NCBI GenBank assembly: GCA_016871355.1
Contig: VFZC01000017.1
Span: 1 to 55,180, forward strand
Direction: 5' to 3'
DNA length: 55,180 nucleotides
Source: Actinomycetota bacterium
GTDB lineage: Bacteria > Actinomycetota > Acidimicrobiia > Acidimicrobiales > Ilumatobacteraceae
Under the pieces are notes generated by a model, which had not been told where the DNA came from, made no database searches, and saw only the letters and a list, made by a program, of their open reading frames with translations. The first letter of the stretch is position 1; every line of letters begins with the position of its first letter. The position numbers and the translations under genes were made by a program. Positions 16,134 to 27,302 of the stretch are shown here, piece after piece.

Positions 16134-17243
16134 GTGGCCCGATTGAAATCGCCCGACCGTGACGTGATGATCGGTGACGTCGGTCGACTGGTGAACGTCG
16201 AGTCTCCGTCTCGTGACCTCGATGCGTTGCGAACGAGCGCTCACATCCTGTCCGAATTGTTGGTCGATCGCTTGGGTTCGGCTCCCACCGTCATCGAAGG
16301 AAGCAACGGTCCACACGTGCACTGGACGGGTGGCGGACGCCCGCGCGTCTTGATCGTCGGCCATCACGACACGGTGTTCCCGCTCGGTGCGTTGGCGGCC
16401 CGGCCGTTCACGGTGGCGAACGGGAAGGCCACCGGCCCGGGTGTGTTCGACATGAAGGGCGGAATCGTTCAGGCCATTCACGGAGTGGCCGCCCTCGCCG
16501 ATCGCAGTGGAGTGGAGATCTTGATCTCGGCCGACGAAGAAATCGGATCGGGTTCGTCACGCGATCTGATCGTCGAGCGAGCCCAGGAGTGCGGCGCGGT
16601 GCTCGTGCTCGAACCGAGTGCCGACGGCGGGGCGCTGAAAACGGCGCGTAAGGGCACCGGCACGTACGAACTCTTCGTTCGCGGACGCGCGGCCCACGCC
16701 GGCCTCGAACCCGAGAAGGGCATCAACGCGTTGATCGAGGCGTCGCATCAGGTCTTGCGCATCGCCGAGTTCGGCGACGCATCCATCGGAACCACGGTCA
16801 CTCCGACGGTGTCGACGGTGGGCACGGCCGACAACGTGGTGCCGGCCGAAGCGCGTGTACTCGTCGACTGCCGAGTGGAGAAGATTTCCGAGTTCGATCG
16901 AGTCGATGCGTTGTTCCGCGCCTTGCAACCAGTTCTTCCCGGCGCGTCACTCGAAATTCAAGGCGGTTTCAACCGGCCCCCGATGCCGTCAAGTGCGTCG
17001 GCCTGGCTCTATCCGTTGGCCGAAGAGGTCGTTCGCGATCTCGGCTTGCCACCGGTGGCCGGTGTCGCGGTCGGTGGAGGATCGGACGGCAACTTCACCG
17101 CAGCAGCTGGGGTCGCCACGCTCGATGGCCTCGGTGCGGTGGGTGGCGGTGCGCACGCCGACCACGAATGGATCGACGTCGATGTGATGCCCACCCGTGC
17201 GTTGCTCATCGCGGGTCTGGTCGAGCGCCTCCAGGCGCGCTGA
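16134..17243 (+). CDS. M20-family metallopeptidase (carboxypeptidase G2 type)
   Basis: A 369-aa protein. The di-zinc site residues are visible: VGHHDTVFP (His, Asp), GPGVFDMKGG (bridging Asp), SADEEIGS (general-base and ligand Glu), LEPSADG (Glu) and GGAHADHEW (final His). A dimerisation domain lies between about residues 175 and 285. The closest family is glutamate carboxypeptidase-like M20A/D. The GTG start at 16134 is 6 nt after CACAAT; an ATG at 16167 is an alternative that would begin MIGDVGRLV. The gene is divergent from the CocE hydrolase and abuts argG stop-to-stop with no spacing. Confidence 0.87.
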   Translation: MARLKSPDRDVMIGDVGRLVNVESPSRDLDALRTSAHILSELLVDRLGSAPTVIEGSNGPHVHWTGGGRPRVLIVGHHDTVFPLGALAARPFTVANGKATGPGVFDMKGGIVQAIHGVAALADRSGVEILISADEEIGSGSSRDLIVERAQECGAVLVLEPSADGGALKTARKGTGTYELFVRGRAAHAGLEPEKGINALIEASHQVLRIAEFGDASIGTTVTPTVSTVGTADNVVPAEARVLVDCRVEKISEFDRVDALFRALQPVLPGASLEIQGGFNRPPMPSSASAWLYPLAEEVVRDLGLPPVAGVAVGGGSDGNFTAAAGVATLDGLGAVGGGAHADHEWIDVDVMPTRALLIAGLVERLQAR

Positions 17244-19159
<1,916 letters not shown>

Positions 19160-19177
<18 letters not shown>

Positions 19178-19597
19178 GAACGAACTCGACACTGAACTCG
19201 ACGTCGTATTTGCATTTGCGCGTTCGATTCCTGAGAACGAGCCGATCGAGAGCAAGAGCGCGGCGGTAGCGAGTGCACCGGTTACGACCGCCGACCCGGG
19301 TGACGGATCGATGTCGACCAGTGCGCTCGCGCCGAGCAGAACCGCTCCGGTGGTCGAGATCAACGGTGTGAACGGACGTCGAAACAGTGCCCACACCGCA
19401 ACGGCAGTCGCGGCGCCGAAGACGAGCACGACGAAGATCGACACGACGGCTGTCGACCAACGCTCGTCGTCGGCCCACCACGTGGGTCGACCGATGATCT
19501 GAGACGACGCCCCGACGCACGCCAGGCAGATGGCCATGAGGGCCCATCCGGCGGCAACGGTGCGCGCCCAGCCGATCGACAAACGGCCTCGAGCCAT
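19160..19597 (-). CDS. Hypothetical membrane protein, four predicted helices
   Basis: A 145-aa protein, not recognised. Hydrophobic segments fall at about residues 11-30, 47-70, 78-95 and 102-122, with a Ser/Asn-rich C-terminal tail. The first loop carries RPTWWADDERW. TAAGTT (complement of 19604-19609) lies 6 nt before the ATG, supporting a real leaderless gene. It is convergent with and slightly overlaps the phosphatase gene, and is divergent from the GT2 gene at 19657. Confidence 0.6.
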
Positions 19598-19644
19598 GCG
19601 GCCAACTTACTGAAATCGAGACAAAGGTGGTCGGCGCGCGCCGA

Positions 19645-19650
19645 TAACTT
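19645..19650 (+). promoter_or_regulatory. -10 box TAACTT of the GT2 gene
   Basis: TAACTT, then 6 nt, then GTG at 19657; leaderless arrangement. Confidence 0.45.
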
Positions 19651-19656
19651 GCCGTT

Positions 19657-20424
19657 GTGGCGACTGACTCCTTGGGCGGCGGACCCCATTTCAAGAAGTT
19701 GTCTCTTTTCTTCCCGATGTGGAACGAAGAGGAGTACATCGGACGCACCCTCGACGCCGCGCGTGAGGCGGGTAACGCTCTGCTCGCCTCGGGAGAAATC
19801 GCCGACTACGAGATCATCGTGGTCGACGACGCGTCGACCGACTCCACGCCGCGACTCGCCGACGAAGCCGCCGCCGCCGATCCGCGAGTGAAAGTCGTTC
19901 ATCACCCGAAGAATCGCAAGTTGGGTGGTTCGATCAAGACCGGCTTCGCGGCCGCCTCGGGCGATCTGGTTCTCTACACCGACGCCGACCTGCCTTTCGA
20001 CATGGACGAACTCCAGAAGGCCTGTCGGATCATGCGCCACTACGAAGCCGATGTGGTGAGCGCCTATCGCCTCGATCGCACCGGGGAGGGTTACGTCCGA
20101 ACGGTCTATTCGTTCTTCTACAACGCCTTGGTGCGGGTCTTCTTCGGCCTGAAGATGCGGGACGTGAACTTCGCCTTCAAGTTGTGTCGTCGGCGGATCT
20201 TCGATCACGTGACCCTCGTGTCCGAGGGCTCGTTCATCGACGCCGAACTCGTGATCCGGGCCAGCAAGTACGGCTACAACATCGTCCAGTTCGGGGTCGA
20301 CTACTTCCCGCGCACACGCGGCGTGTCCACGCTCTCGTCACCCAGCGTCATCGTGAAGATCCTGCGTGAGATGTGGCAACTCCGCCGCGAACTCCAATCG
20401 ATCACTCCCGCCGTTCGGCGATGA
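19657..20424 (+). CDS. GT2 glycosyltransferase, polyprenyl-phosphate sugar transferase type
   Basis: A 255-aa GT-A fold protein. It has FFPMWNEEEYI (nucleotide-binding start), IIVVDDASTDST, and the DXD-like TDADLPFDMDEL (about residues 109-120). NFAFKLCRRRIF and a C-terminal amphipathic segment follow. It resembles dolichyl/polyprenyl-phosphate mannose or glucose synthases, but no trailing membrane anchor is seen. It probably loads a sugar from a nucleotide donor onto a lipid carrier at the inner face. The next gene, an L,D-transpeptidase, follows after 54 bp with its own promoter box. Confidence 0.85.
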   Translation: MATDSLGGGPHFKKLSLFFPMWNEEEYIGRTLDAAREAGNALLASGEIADYEIIVVDDASTDSTPRLADEAAAADPRVKVVHHPKNRKLGGSIKTGFAAASGDLVLYTDADLPFDMDELQKACRIMRHYEADVVSAYRLDRTGEGYVRTVYSFFYNALVRVFFGLKMRDVNFAFKLCRRRIFDHVTLVSEGSFIDAELVIRASKYGYNIVQFGVDYFPRTRGVSTLSSPSVIVKILREMWQLRRELQSITPAVRR

Positions 20425-20465
20425 ACGCCACACCCCCGCGCCTTCGGTGGCTCGGGGGCCGCGGG

Positions 20466-20471
20466 TAGTCT
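20466..20471 (+). promoter_or_regulatory. -10 box TAGTCT of the L,D-transpeptidase gene
   Basis: TAGTCT, then 7 nt, then GTG at 20479; leaderless arrangement. Confidence 0.45.
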
Positions 20472-20478
20472 CGGGCGC

Positions 20479-21585
20479 GTGCAAGGAGGTTCGAGAGGCC
20501 GTCGGCCGGCGCCGAGCCGCCGTCGCACCCGACCCGACGCCGAGATCAATCGGTGGATGCCGGCGATGGGTGCGGGCGCGGTTCTCGCCGTGGTGGTACT
20601 CGTCGGAGTCACGTCGTCCGACGAGTCTTCGTCGTCGCCCGAAACCACGGCGTCGACCCTGCCGCAAGTGGTGGTCGACGACACCGCACCCCCCGTGCAG
20701 AAGCTTCCTTTGTCGCAGACATTCGGACGCGGGGCCGCGGGTCCCGAGATCAAGATCATTCAAGACCGCCTGATCGAGTTGAACTTCGACCCGGGTGTGG
20801 CCGACGGTGCCTTCGGCGAGCGCACTCAGCAAGCCGTGTGGGCTTTCGAGAAATTGGTGATGGGAGTTCCGCGCGAGCAGGTGACCGGGAAGGTCACGGC
20901 CGAGATGTGGAGCCGCATGCAAGATCCCTTGGTGATCAAGTCACGTCGCCCCGACTCGACGCCCAACCACACCGAGATCTATGTGCCCGAGCAAGTGATG
21001 GTGGTCTTCCATGGCGATACTCCGGTGCTCGTCACGCACATCTCGTCGGGAGACGACCAGGAGTGGTGCGAAGAGGTCACGATCGACCCGGGTGAAACCG
21101 GAAACGAGAAAGGTCTCGAGCCGATCAAAGAAGGTTGGTGCGGACTCTCCCGGACTCCGGGTGGTGTCTACAAATACAATCGAATGGTGGCTGGTCGTCG
21201 CGAGAGCCAACTCGGCGGCATGTACAACCCGGTCTACTTCAACTACGGCATCGCCGTTCATGGTGCTCAGGAAGTTCCGAACTTCCCGGCGTCACATGGC
21301 TGTATCCGAATCCCCATGCACATCTCCGACTACTTCCAGACGTTGGTGGCCAAAGGTGATCAGGTCTTCGTGTGGGATGGCGTGAAGGAACCCGAGGAGT
21401 ACGGTTCGCCGCCGCCGCGTTTCAACTGGCGCGACCCGAACTACACGACCACCACGAGTACGTCCACCACGCTCGTGCCCGCGACCACGGTCGCTCCGAC
21501 GACGACGCGTCCGCCGTCGACCGTGCCTCCGACGACCGCGGTGCCGACAACACCGCCCCCCGTTCCGACGACCGTCGCTCCCTGA
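20479..21585 (+). CDS. L,D-transpeptidase with peptidoglycan-binding domain
   Basis: A 368-aa envelope protein. It has a basic cytoplasmic N-terminus (about 25 residues), one membrane helix (about 28-45), a Ser/Thr linker, and a PG_binding_1 repeat (GPEIKIIQDRLIELNFDPGVADGAFGERTQQAV). A YkuD domain follows, with its catalytic motif IAVHGA...SHGCIRIP (Cys about residue 275). The last 45 residues are a Thr/Pro-rich tail. The enzyme forms 3-3 cross-links or attaches proteins to peptidoglycan. The GTG start is 7 nt after TAGTCT. Confidence 0.9.
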   Translation: MQGGSRGRRPAPSRRRTRPDAEINRWMPAMGAGAVLAVVVLVGVTSSDESSSSPETTASTLPQVVVDDTAPPVQKLPLSQTFGRGAAGPEIKIIQDRLIELNFDPGVADGAFGERTQQAVWAFEKLVMGVPREQVTGKVTAEMWSRMQDPLVIKSRRPDSTPNHTEIYVPEQVMVVFHGDTPVLVTHISSGDDQEWCEEVTIDPGETGNEKGLEPIKEGWCGLSRTPGGVYKYNRMVAGRRESQLGGMYNPVYFNYGIAVHGAQEVPNFPASHGCIRIPMHISDYFQTLVAKGDQVFVWDGVKEPEEYGSPPPRFNWRDPNYTTTTSTSTTLVPATTVAPTTTRPPSTVPPTTAVPTTPPPVPTTVAP

Positions 21586-21614
21586 TTGCGGCGAGTGCTC
21601 TCGTCGAGGGAACG

Positions 21615-23018
21615 TCAGCCGAAGCAGCCCGACGATCCGTACAACACGCCTTGTCTGAAGGCGTCGACTTTCTCGAATGCACTACCCATCACGTCGTCAT
21701 CGCGTGAGCGATCGCCGAGGAGAATCGCCATCCGGATCGCTTCGTCGAGATCGCCGGGCGACAGTCCGACCCGTGGGTTCTCTTCGGTGGACGGCGCAAC
21801 GGGTTCTTCGTTGAAGGGGAGGATGTCGCCGGCCCACATGCCGGCCAGGCAGTCGTTCAGGAGTTGACGGTCTTCGCCGGTGAGTTCGAGTTCAGTTGCC
21901 GTTTGTACGAGTTCACCCCAGGCGACGGCGAGCAGGTATCCGACCGCGAAGTCACCCGGAATCTCGTCGTACGCCGCCGCCGCGATCGACACGTCGATCG
22001 TCACGGTGAAGTCGTCGGTGCAAACCCAGACACCCAGGGTCGGATCGGTGGGAAGTCCGACCGAGCAGACCGGAGGCAACTCGTCGCTCTCGGCGAGAAA
22101 CAGGGTCGGTTCGCGCCACGTTGGGAATTCGCTGTCGATCAAGGTGGTCCAGAACAGCGTGAGATCGGTCGACAGCGACTCGAACATCGCATCGTCGAAA
22201 GGGAAGTCGCTCGGGTTCGGCCGTGACAACTCTTCTGGGGTGAATCCGAATTGCAGAACGATGGGCTCTTCGAACTCGTAGTCGACGCAGGGGGCGACTC
22301 CACCGAGGTAGCCGTCCTGGAACGCCGACACTCGATCGAAGGCCGAGCCGTGCGCGGCCGGATCAGATGCGTCATCGCCGGGAGCGTCACCGAGTTGAAT
22401 CAAGCCGAGCAATGCTCCGGTGATGTCCTCGTCGGACAAGTCGTAATCGCCGACGCCAGTGGATTGAGCATGAGCGAACCAGGCGCCCGTGAAGCAATCG
22501 GCTTGGAGTTCGAGCGTGGTGGTCGGTAGTAGATCGAGGACGTCGTTGCGTGACCGCCCCTGAATCGCGTGTCCCCATTCATGGGCCATGATCACTCCGG
22601 CCACGGCGATACCGAACTCGTCGACGAACGAGGGGAGCAGCAACTCGTCGTCGTAGACGATGAAGTCGCCTTCGTCGCAGTAGAAGGCGTTGTCTTCGAC
22701 GTCGGCGTAGTCGCCCGAGAAGTCGCAACCGTCGGGCAAGGGTGCCTCGCGTTGCGGAAAGTGGGCGTGCACTCCGCCAGCAAGTGGTGTGTAGTCGCTC
22801 GCGTAATGCTCGGGGTATTGCTCGGCCCAGAAGGTTTCGATGCTGGTGATCGAGTCGGCCAAGAACTTGTCGTAGTCCCGCGCGGGCTTGTCGTCGGGGA
22901 TGAGAATGTCATTCGACGACACGAGAGTCAGATCAGAGCCGACGTCTCCACACGCGGCTGCTGACGCGATGAGCAACGCGATTGCGGCCGACACCCCGAT
23001 GAGGCGTCGACGCTTCAT
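21615..23018 (-). CDS. Neutral zinc metallopeptidase lipoprotein with a degenerate second copy
   Basis: A 467-aa lipoprotein (signal peptide, lipobox AAAC, Cys about 23). The first copy (about residues 130-245) has the zincin motif HEWGH (146-150) and the downstream Glu in LELQADC (170), as in YpfJ-type neutral zinc metallopeptidases. About 220 residues later the pattern recurs (about 350-467): VAWGE replaces HEWGH, then LLNDCLAGMWAGD, LDEAIRMAILLGD and GSAFEKVDAFRQG, mirroring GSAFDRVSAFQDG of copy one. The second copy has lost the metal ligands. The gene overlaps the DUF305 gene by 4 bp and is translated after it. Confidence 0.85.
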   Translation of the reverse strand: MKRRRLIGVSAAIALLIASAAACGDVGSDLTLVSSNDILIPDDKPARDYDKFLADSITSIETFWAEQYPEHYASDYTPLAGGVHAHFPQREAPLPDGCDFSGDYADVEDNAFYCDEGDFIVYDDELLLPSFVDEFGIAVAGVIMAHEWGHAIQGRSRNDVLDLLPTTTLELQADCFTGAWFAHAQSTGVGDYDLSDEDITGALLGLIQLGDAPGDDASDPAAHGSAFDRVSAFQDGYLGGVAPCVDYEFEEPIVLQFGFTPEELSRPNPSDFPFDDAMFESLSTDLTLFWTTLIDSEFPTWREPTLFLAESDELPPVCSVGLPTDPTLGVWVCTDDFTVTIDVSIAAAAYDEIPGDFAVGYLLAVAWGELVQTATELELTGEDRQLLNDCLAGMWAGDILPFNEEPVAPSTEENPRVGLSPGDLDEAIRMAILLGDRSRDDDVMGSAFEKVDAFRQGVLYGSSGCFG

Positions 23019-23662
23019 GATCCCGTGAGTTCGGCGAGGACCGCGTTCATGGCGTCGATCTCGGTGGACTGACCGTTGATCATCGACTGTGCCATGTCGG
23101 CGACATCGCGGTTCCGGCCGTTCTCGATCACGTAGTCGGCCATCGCGATGCCGGCTCGGTGATGTTCGATCATCAAGGTCGCGAACGCGATCGACGCGTC
23201 GACTCCCTCGGCGGCCGCGAACGCGTCGAGCTCTTCCTGGGAGGCCAAACCGGGCATCTGGTCGATGGGGACGGGCATGCCCATCCACCCCATGGCGGTA
23301 CCGGTGTCGTTGGCTTCGGTCTCCTTGAACGCGCGCAGCAGCTCGATCATGCGTCCGACTTCCATCTGCTGCGCGTAGACGATCTCTTGTGCGAAGAGTC
23401 GAAGTCGAGGATGCGTCTCATCCCCTGACGTGAGATAGAAGAACGCCATGTCGACGGCCTGCTCGTGGTGATAGCGCATGTCTTGCAGGAATCCGACGTC
23501 GGCGCGGTTGTACGACGGCGACGCGTTGCGATCTCCGACGAAGTAGCCGATGCCGACACCGAGCATCAGGGCGGCCAGACCCAAGGCGATGAAGTTGAGC
23601 GGGTTCTGCCACCAGGGCAGGACGACCTCGTCATCGAGATCGTTGACCCGTACATCTTCCAT
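23015..23662 (-). CDS. DUF305 membrane-anchored four-helix protein
   Basis: A 215-aa protein with a short cytoplasmic head, one membrane helix (about residues 25-45) and an extracytoplasmic DUF305 domain. The His/Met-rich signature is clear: FLQDMRYHHEQAVDMA (about 60-75) and FATLMIEHHRAGIAMAD (about 160-176). DUF305 proteins have a ferritin-like bundle and are often linked to copper or other metal handling; function here is unproven. It is coupled to the metallopeptidase by a 4-bp overlap. A GGAG Shine-Dalgarno sequence lies just before the ATG. Confidence 0.85.
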   Translation of the reverse strand: MEDVRVNDLDDEVVLPWWQNPLNFIALGLAALMLGVGIGYFVGDRNASPSYNRADVGFLQDMRYHHEQAVDMAFFYLTSGDETHPRLRLFAQEIVYAQQMEVGRMIELLRAFKETEANDTGTAMGWMGMPVPIDQMPGLASQEELDAFAAAEGVDASIAFATLMIEHHRAGIAMADYVIENGRNRDVADMAQSMINGQSTEIDAMNAVLAELTGS

Positions 23663-23791
23663 GTCTCCAGCGTGTCACAACCAGAGTGGCGAAGCGAGAT
23701 GTCGGAACGGCATCGGTCACCGCATGAGTGGTACTTTTTCTCCACGTCGTCGCGTTCGTGACGTCCGTCGCAGTGGGAGAACCGCAACATC

Positions 23792-24583
23792 GTGTCCGAA
23801 ACCGCTTCACCCTCGAGTCGGGAGAATCTGCTCGACGTCTCCGGCGTCACGGTGACGTTCGGAGGAATCGTCGCTCTCGACGGCTTGTCGTTCGCCATCA
23901 AGCCTGGCCAGATCTGTGGTCTCATCGGTCCGAACGGTGCTGGCAAGACGACCATGTTCAACGTCGTCAGCCGCATCTACCAACCGTCGAGTGGATCGGT
24001 GACTTTCGATGGCAAAGATCTGCTGTCGGTGCCGGCCCACGAGATCGCCCACTTCGGAATCGCTCGCACGTTCCAGAACCTCGCGTTGTTCCCCACCATG
24101 TCGTTGCTGGAAAACGTGATGGTGGGTGCGCACAGTCAGGGAAAGATCGGATTCGTCCGGTCGATCCTTCGTATCGGCGCAGCTCGCGAGAACCGCGAAC
24201 TTCGCGATTGGTCGGGCGACCTCCTCACGCAGTTGGGCCTCGGGCCTCTCATGTTCCGTCCGGCCATGGGTCTGCCGTTCGGAACCCTCAAGCGGCTCGA
24301 GATCGCGCGCGCTTTGGCCGCGCGGCCGCGGTTCTTGTTGATGGACGAGCCGGCAGCCGGGCTCACCCATGCCGAGATCGACGAACTCGGTGACACCGTG
24401 GTGTCCATTCGTGAGCAGTTCGACCTCACCATGTTGTTGGTCGAACACCACATGTCGATGGTCATGAAGATCTCCGACCACGTAGTGGCCATGGAATTCG
24501 GGCGCAAGATCTCCGAAGGGACACCCGCCTTCGTACAGAACGATCCCAAGGTCATCCAGGCGTACTTGGGGGTGGACGCATGA
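23792..24583 (+). CDS. livG: Branched-chain amino acid-type ABC transporter ATPase 1
   Basis: A 263-aa ATPase with Walker A GPNGAGKTT (46-54), the LivG-type signature LPFGTLKRLEIARAL and Walker B FLLMDEPAAGL. The terminal VEHHMSMVMKISDHVVAMEFG is characteristic of LivG. It is the first gene of a five-gene operon in the order livG-livF-livH-livM-livJ. The GTG start is preceded by GGGAG about 13 nt upstream and a TACTTT box further out, so it probably has a short leader. It overlaps livF by 4 bp. The ligand could be a branched-chain amino acid or another small acid or amide. Confidence 0.92.
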   Translation: MSETASPSSRENLLDVSGVTVTFGGIVALDGLSFAIKPGQICGLIGPNGAGKTTMFNVVSRIYQPSSGSVTFDGKDLLSVPAHEIAHFGIARTFQNLALFPTMSLLENVMVGAHSQGKIGFVRSILRIGAARENRELRDWSGDLLTQLGLGPLMFRPAMGLPFGTLKRLEIARALAARPRFLLMDEPAAGLTHAEIDELGDTVVSIREQFDLTMLLVEHHMSMVMKISDHVVAMEFGRKISEGTPAFVQNDPKVIQAYLGVDA

Positions 24584-25284
24584 GTCTGTTGTCGATCACC
24601 GATCTCGCTGCTGGCTACGGCCCGCTCGAGGTCCTGCACGGTTTCGATCTCCAGGTGAATCAAGGCGAAATCGTCGTGATCCTCGGAGCCAATGGCGCGG
24701 GCAAGACCACCACCATGCGTGCGATCTCCGGAATGATCCCGCGTCGTGGTCGCATCGTGTTCGACGGCCAGGACATCTCGTCGTCGAGTCCCGACTCGAT
24801 CGTTCGCCTCGGCATCGCCCAAGTGCCGCAGGGCCGGGGAACCTTCGCCGACCTCACGGTCGAAGACAACATGTTGGCCGGCGCATACATTCGTCGCGAC
24901 GAGGTGCTCGCCGATGTCGAGCGATGGTTCGACGTTTTCCCTCGTTTGCGTGAGCGACGTTCGCAACGCGCCGGGTCGTTGTCGGGCGGCGAACAGCAGA
25001 TGCTGGCCATCGCGCGAGCGCTCATGAGCCGTCCCCGACTTCTCCTCTGCGACGAGCCGAGCCTCGGTCTGGCGCCGCTCATCACCCAGGAGTTGTTCGG
25101 AGTCCTGAAGAAGCTCAACGCCGAAGAGGGTTTGTCGATTCTTCTCGTCGAGCAGAACGCCAACCTGGCTCTCAAGGTCGCTCATCGCGTCTACTTGTTG
25201 GAGACCGGCAACGTGGTGTCATCTGGATCGGCGGCCGAGCTCGCGGCCGACGACAGCATCCGAAAGGCCTACCTGGGGTCCTGA
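24580..25284 (+). CDS. livF: Branched-chain amino acid-type ABC transporter ATPase 2
   Basis: A 234-aa ATPase. Walker A is GANGAGKTT (about 34-42), the signature LSGGEQQMLAIARAL and Walker B LLLCDEPSLGLAPL. The LivF hallmark QVPQGRGTFADLTVEDNM is present, as is the C-terminal LLVEQNANLALKVAHRVYLLE. ATG overlaps the livG stop (ATGA) and only 1 bp separates its stop from livH. It forms the heterodimeric engine with LivG. Confidence 0.93.
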   Translation: MSLLSITDLAAGYGPLEVLHGFDLQVNQGEIVVILGANGAGKTTTMRAISGMIPRRGRIVFDGQDISSSSPDSIVRLGIAQVPQGRGTFADLTVEDNMLAGAYIRRDEVLADVERWFDVFPRLRERRSQRAGSLSGGEQQMLAIARALMSRPRLLLCDEPSLGLAPLITQELFGVLKKLNAEEGLSILLVEQNANLALKVAHRVYLLETGNVVSSGSAAELAADDSIRKAYLGS

Positions 25285-25285
25285 C

Positions 25286-26185
25286 ATGGAACGACTACTT
25301 CAATACGTTTTCGACGGCCTGTCCCTCGGTTCCATCTACGCGCTTCTCGCGCTCGGGTTGGTCGTTGTTTTCCGCGGAACCGGACACCTCAACTTCGCGC
25401 AGGGCGAAATGGCGATGATCTGTACGTTCTTCACCTGGCAGTTCCACGCGTGGGGCTTGCCCTTGGTGGTGTCGGTGCTTCTCGGCATGGTGGCGGGCTT
25501 CGTTCTCGGTGCTGGTGTCGAGGTCTCACTCATTCGACGAGTCGCCAAGAAGTCCGAAGCCGGAGTCTTCGTCGTCTCGATTGCGATGTTCCTCGGCTTC
25601 AACTCGTTGGCCGGAATGATCTGGGGCAACTTGCCGCCCGAAGAGATGCCGAGCCTCTTCCCGGATGAACCCGATGACTTCGTGAGGATCTTCGGCGCCG
25701 TGTGGCGTTACGAATACATCGGAATCATGATCGTGGCGCTTCTTTTGATGGGCCTGCTCTTCCTGCTGTTCGCCAAGACCAAGTTCGGTCTGGCCATGCG
25801 TGCCGTGGCCAGCAACCCCGAGTCGGCCCGTTTGGTCGGCATTCCGACCGGCGTGGTTCTGGCCGCATCGTGGGGTATCGCCGCCGCGATGGGTGCACTG
25901 TCGGGCGCGATGGTCGGTGGTCTGGCTGGTGAACTCACATCACTTCTCATGTTCACGCCGTTCATCTACGCCTCGGCGTCGGCCACCCTCGGCGGCTTCG
26001 ACAGCCCGGGTGGTGCGGTCATCGCCGGTCTCTTGATCGGCGTGGGTGAGCAACTCGCGGCGGGTTACGCCCCCGGCTGGATCGGGCAGGAACTTCGCCT
26101 GGGTGTGGCGTTGGTGACGATCTTCGTGGTGCTGTTGTTCAAGCCGTCGGGTCTCTTCGGATCCACCAAGGTCGAGCGGGTGTAG
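25286..26185 (+). CDS. livH: Branched-chain amino acid-type ABC transporter permease 1
   Basis: A 299-aa membrane protein with about eight hydrophobic segments. It begins with GLSLGSIYALLALGLVVVFRGTGHLNFAQGEMAM, the LivH N-terminal signature. The cytoplasmic loop MRAVASNPESARLVGIPTG couples to the ATPases. It ends with LFKPSGLFGSTKVERV, where this family usually has the KPxGLFG motif. It lies between livF and livM. Confidence 0.93.
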   Translation: MERLLQYVFDGLSLGSIYALLALGLVVVFRGTGHLNFAQGEMAMICTFFTWQFHAWGLPLVVSVLLGMVAGFVLGAGVEVSLIRRVAKKSEAGVFVVSIAMFLGFNSLAGMIWGNLPPEEMPSLFPDEPDDFVRIFGAVWRYEYIGIMIVALLLMGLLFLLFAKTKFGLAMRAVASNPESARLVGIPTGVVLAASWGIAAAMGALSGAMVGGLAGELTSLLMFTPFIYASASATLGGFDSPGGAVIAGLLIGVGEQLAAGYAPGWIGQELRLGVALVTIFVVLLFKPSGLFGSTKVERV

Positions 26186-26193
26186 GTGCAGTC

Positions 26194-27288
26194 ATGATGA
26201 AGATCAATCACGGTTCTCCTCAGCACTGGGCTCTTCGCACTCTCGGAGTGGCTCTGATCGCTCTGATCATCGTGTGGGTTCCGACCCAGATGTCCACCTC
26301 GCGAATCGGACAGTTCTCCGATGCCTTCGTCCTCATCATCGCGGCGATGTCGCTCAATCTCGTCCTCGGTTTCACCGGGCAGATCTCCATCGGTCATTCG
26401 GCCTTCTTCGGAATCGGCGGCTACACCGCGGCGATTCTGATCAAGGACCACGGTTGGAGCCCTGGGTATACGTTCTACGCGGCGGCGGCGTTGGCCTTCG
26501 TCGTCGGATGTCTCATCGCCTTGCCGGCCTTGCGCATCAAGGGCATCTACTTGGCGCTGGTGACTCTGGCCGTGGCCGTTCTGTTCCCGACCTTGGTTAA
26601 GTGGAAGAAGCTCGCCTGGCTCACCGACGGCGCCAAGGGCATCGACAGCGTTCGTTACGACGAACTTCCGGTGTGGCCGATTCTCGGCGAATTGAAGGGT
26701 CGCGATGGCCGAGCGGTGTTCGCCTATTGGCTCGCGTTCGTGTTGCTCGTCGTCACGTATCTCGTGTGTCGCGGCCTCGTGAAGAGTCGCTTCGGCCGAT
26801 CGCTCGTGGCCATTCGTGACAACGAAACGGCGGCTGCGGTGATGGGAGTCAACTTGACCGTCACCAAGGTTCTCGTGTTCGGTGTGTCGGCGGCTCTGTG
26901 TGCTCTGGCCGGGGTTCTGTCGACTCTGCGCACCGGCGTGATCACCCCGGAAGGCCAGTACGTCACACTGTTGGGCTCCATCGTTTTCTTGCTGATCATG
27001 GTCGTGGGCGGAGCCGGAACTCTGTGGGGTCCGATCGTGGGTGGCCTCGTGTACGTCTGGCTCGACAACACCACGCGTGGCTTCGGGTCGGAGAGTGATG
27101 GCGTGATCGGCTTCCTGTTCGGCTGGTCCGATCAGTCGCCGGCCACGTTGATCTTGGGTCTGGCCCTGGTGATCATCATGTTCGTGGCTCCGTACGGTTT
27201 GGTTGGTCTGATCAAGCGTTTGTGGGTCAAGGTCGTCGTCGTGGTGCCCAAGCCGGCTGGAACGTCACTCCCCACGACGGGTCAGTGA
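26194..27288 (+). CDS. livM: Branched-chain amino acid-type ABC transporter permease 2
   Basis: A 364-aa membrane protein. SLNLVLGFTGQISIGHSAFFGIGGYTAAIL (about residues 50-80) is the LivM signature and the loop SRFGRSLVAIRDNETAAAVMGVN is its coupling motif. About ten hydrophobic segments are seen, with APYGLVGLIKRLW near the end. It pairs with LivH to form the channel. The gap to livJ (87 bp) holds two small hairpins and a separate -10-like box. Confidence 0.92.
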   Translation: MMKINHGSPQHWALRTLGVALIALIIVWVPTQMSTSRIGQFSDAFVLIIAAMSLNLVLGFTGQISIGHSAFFGIGGYTAAILIKDHGWSPGYTFYAAAALAFVVGCLIALPALRIKGIYLALVTLAVAVLFPTLVKWKKLAWLTDGAKGIDSVRYDELPVWPILGELKGRDGRAVFAYWLAFVLLVVTYLVCRGLVKSRFGRSLVAIRDNETAAAVMGVNLTVTKVLVFGVSAALCALAGVLSTLRTGVITPEGQYVTLLGSIVFLLIMVVGGAGTLWGPIVGGLVYVWLDNTTRGFGSESDGVIGFLFGWSDQSPATLILGLALVIIMFVAPYGLVGLIKRLWVKVVVVVPKPAGTSLPTTGQ

Positions 27289-27302
27289 ACGACGCACTTC
27301 TC

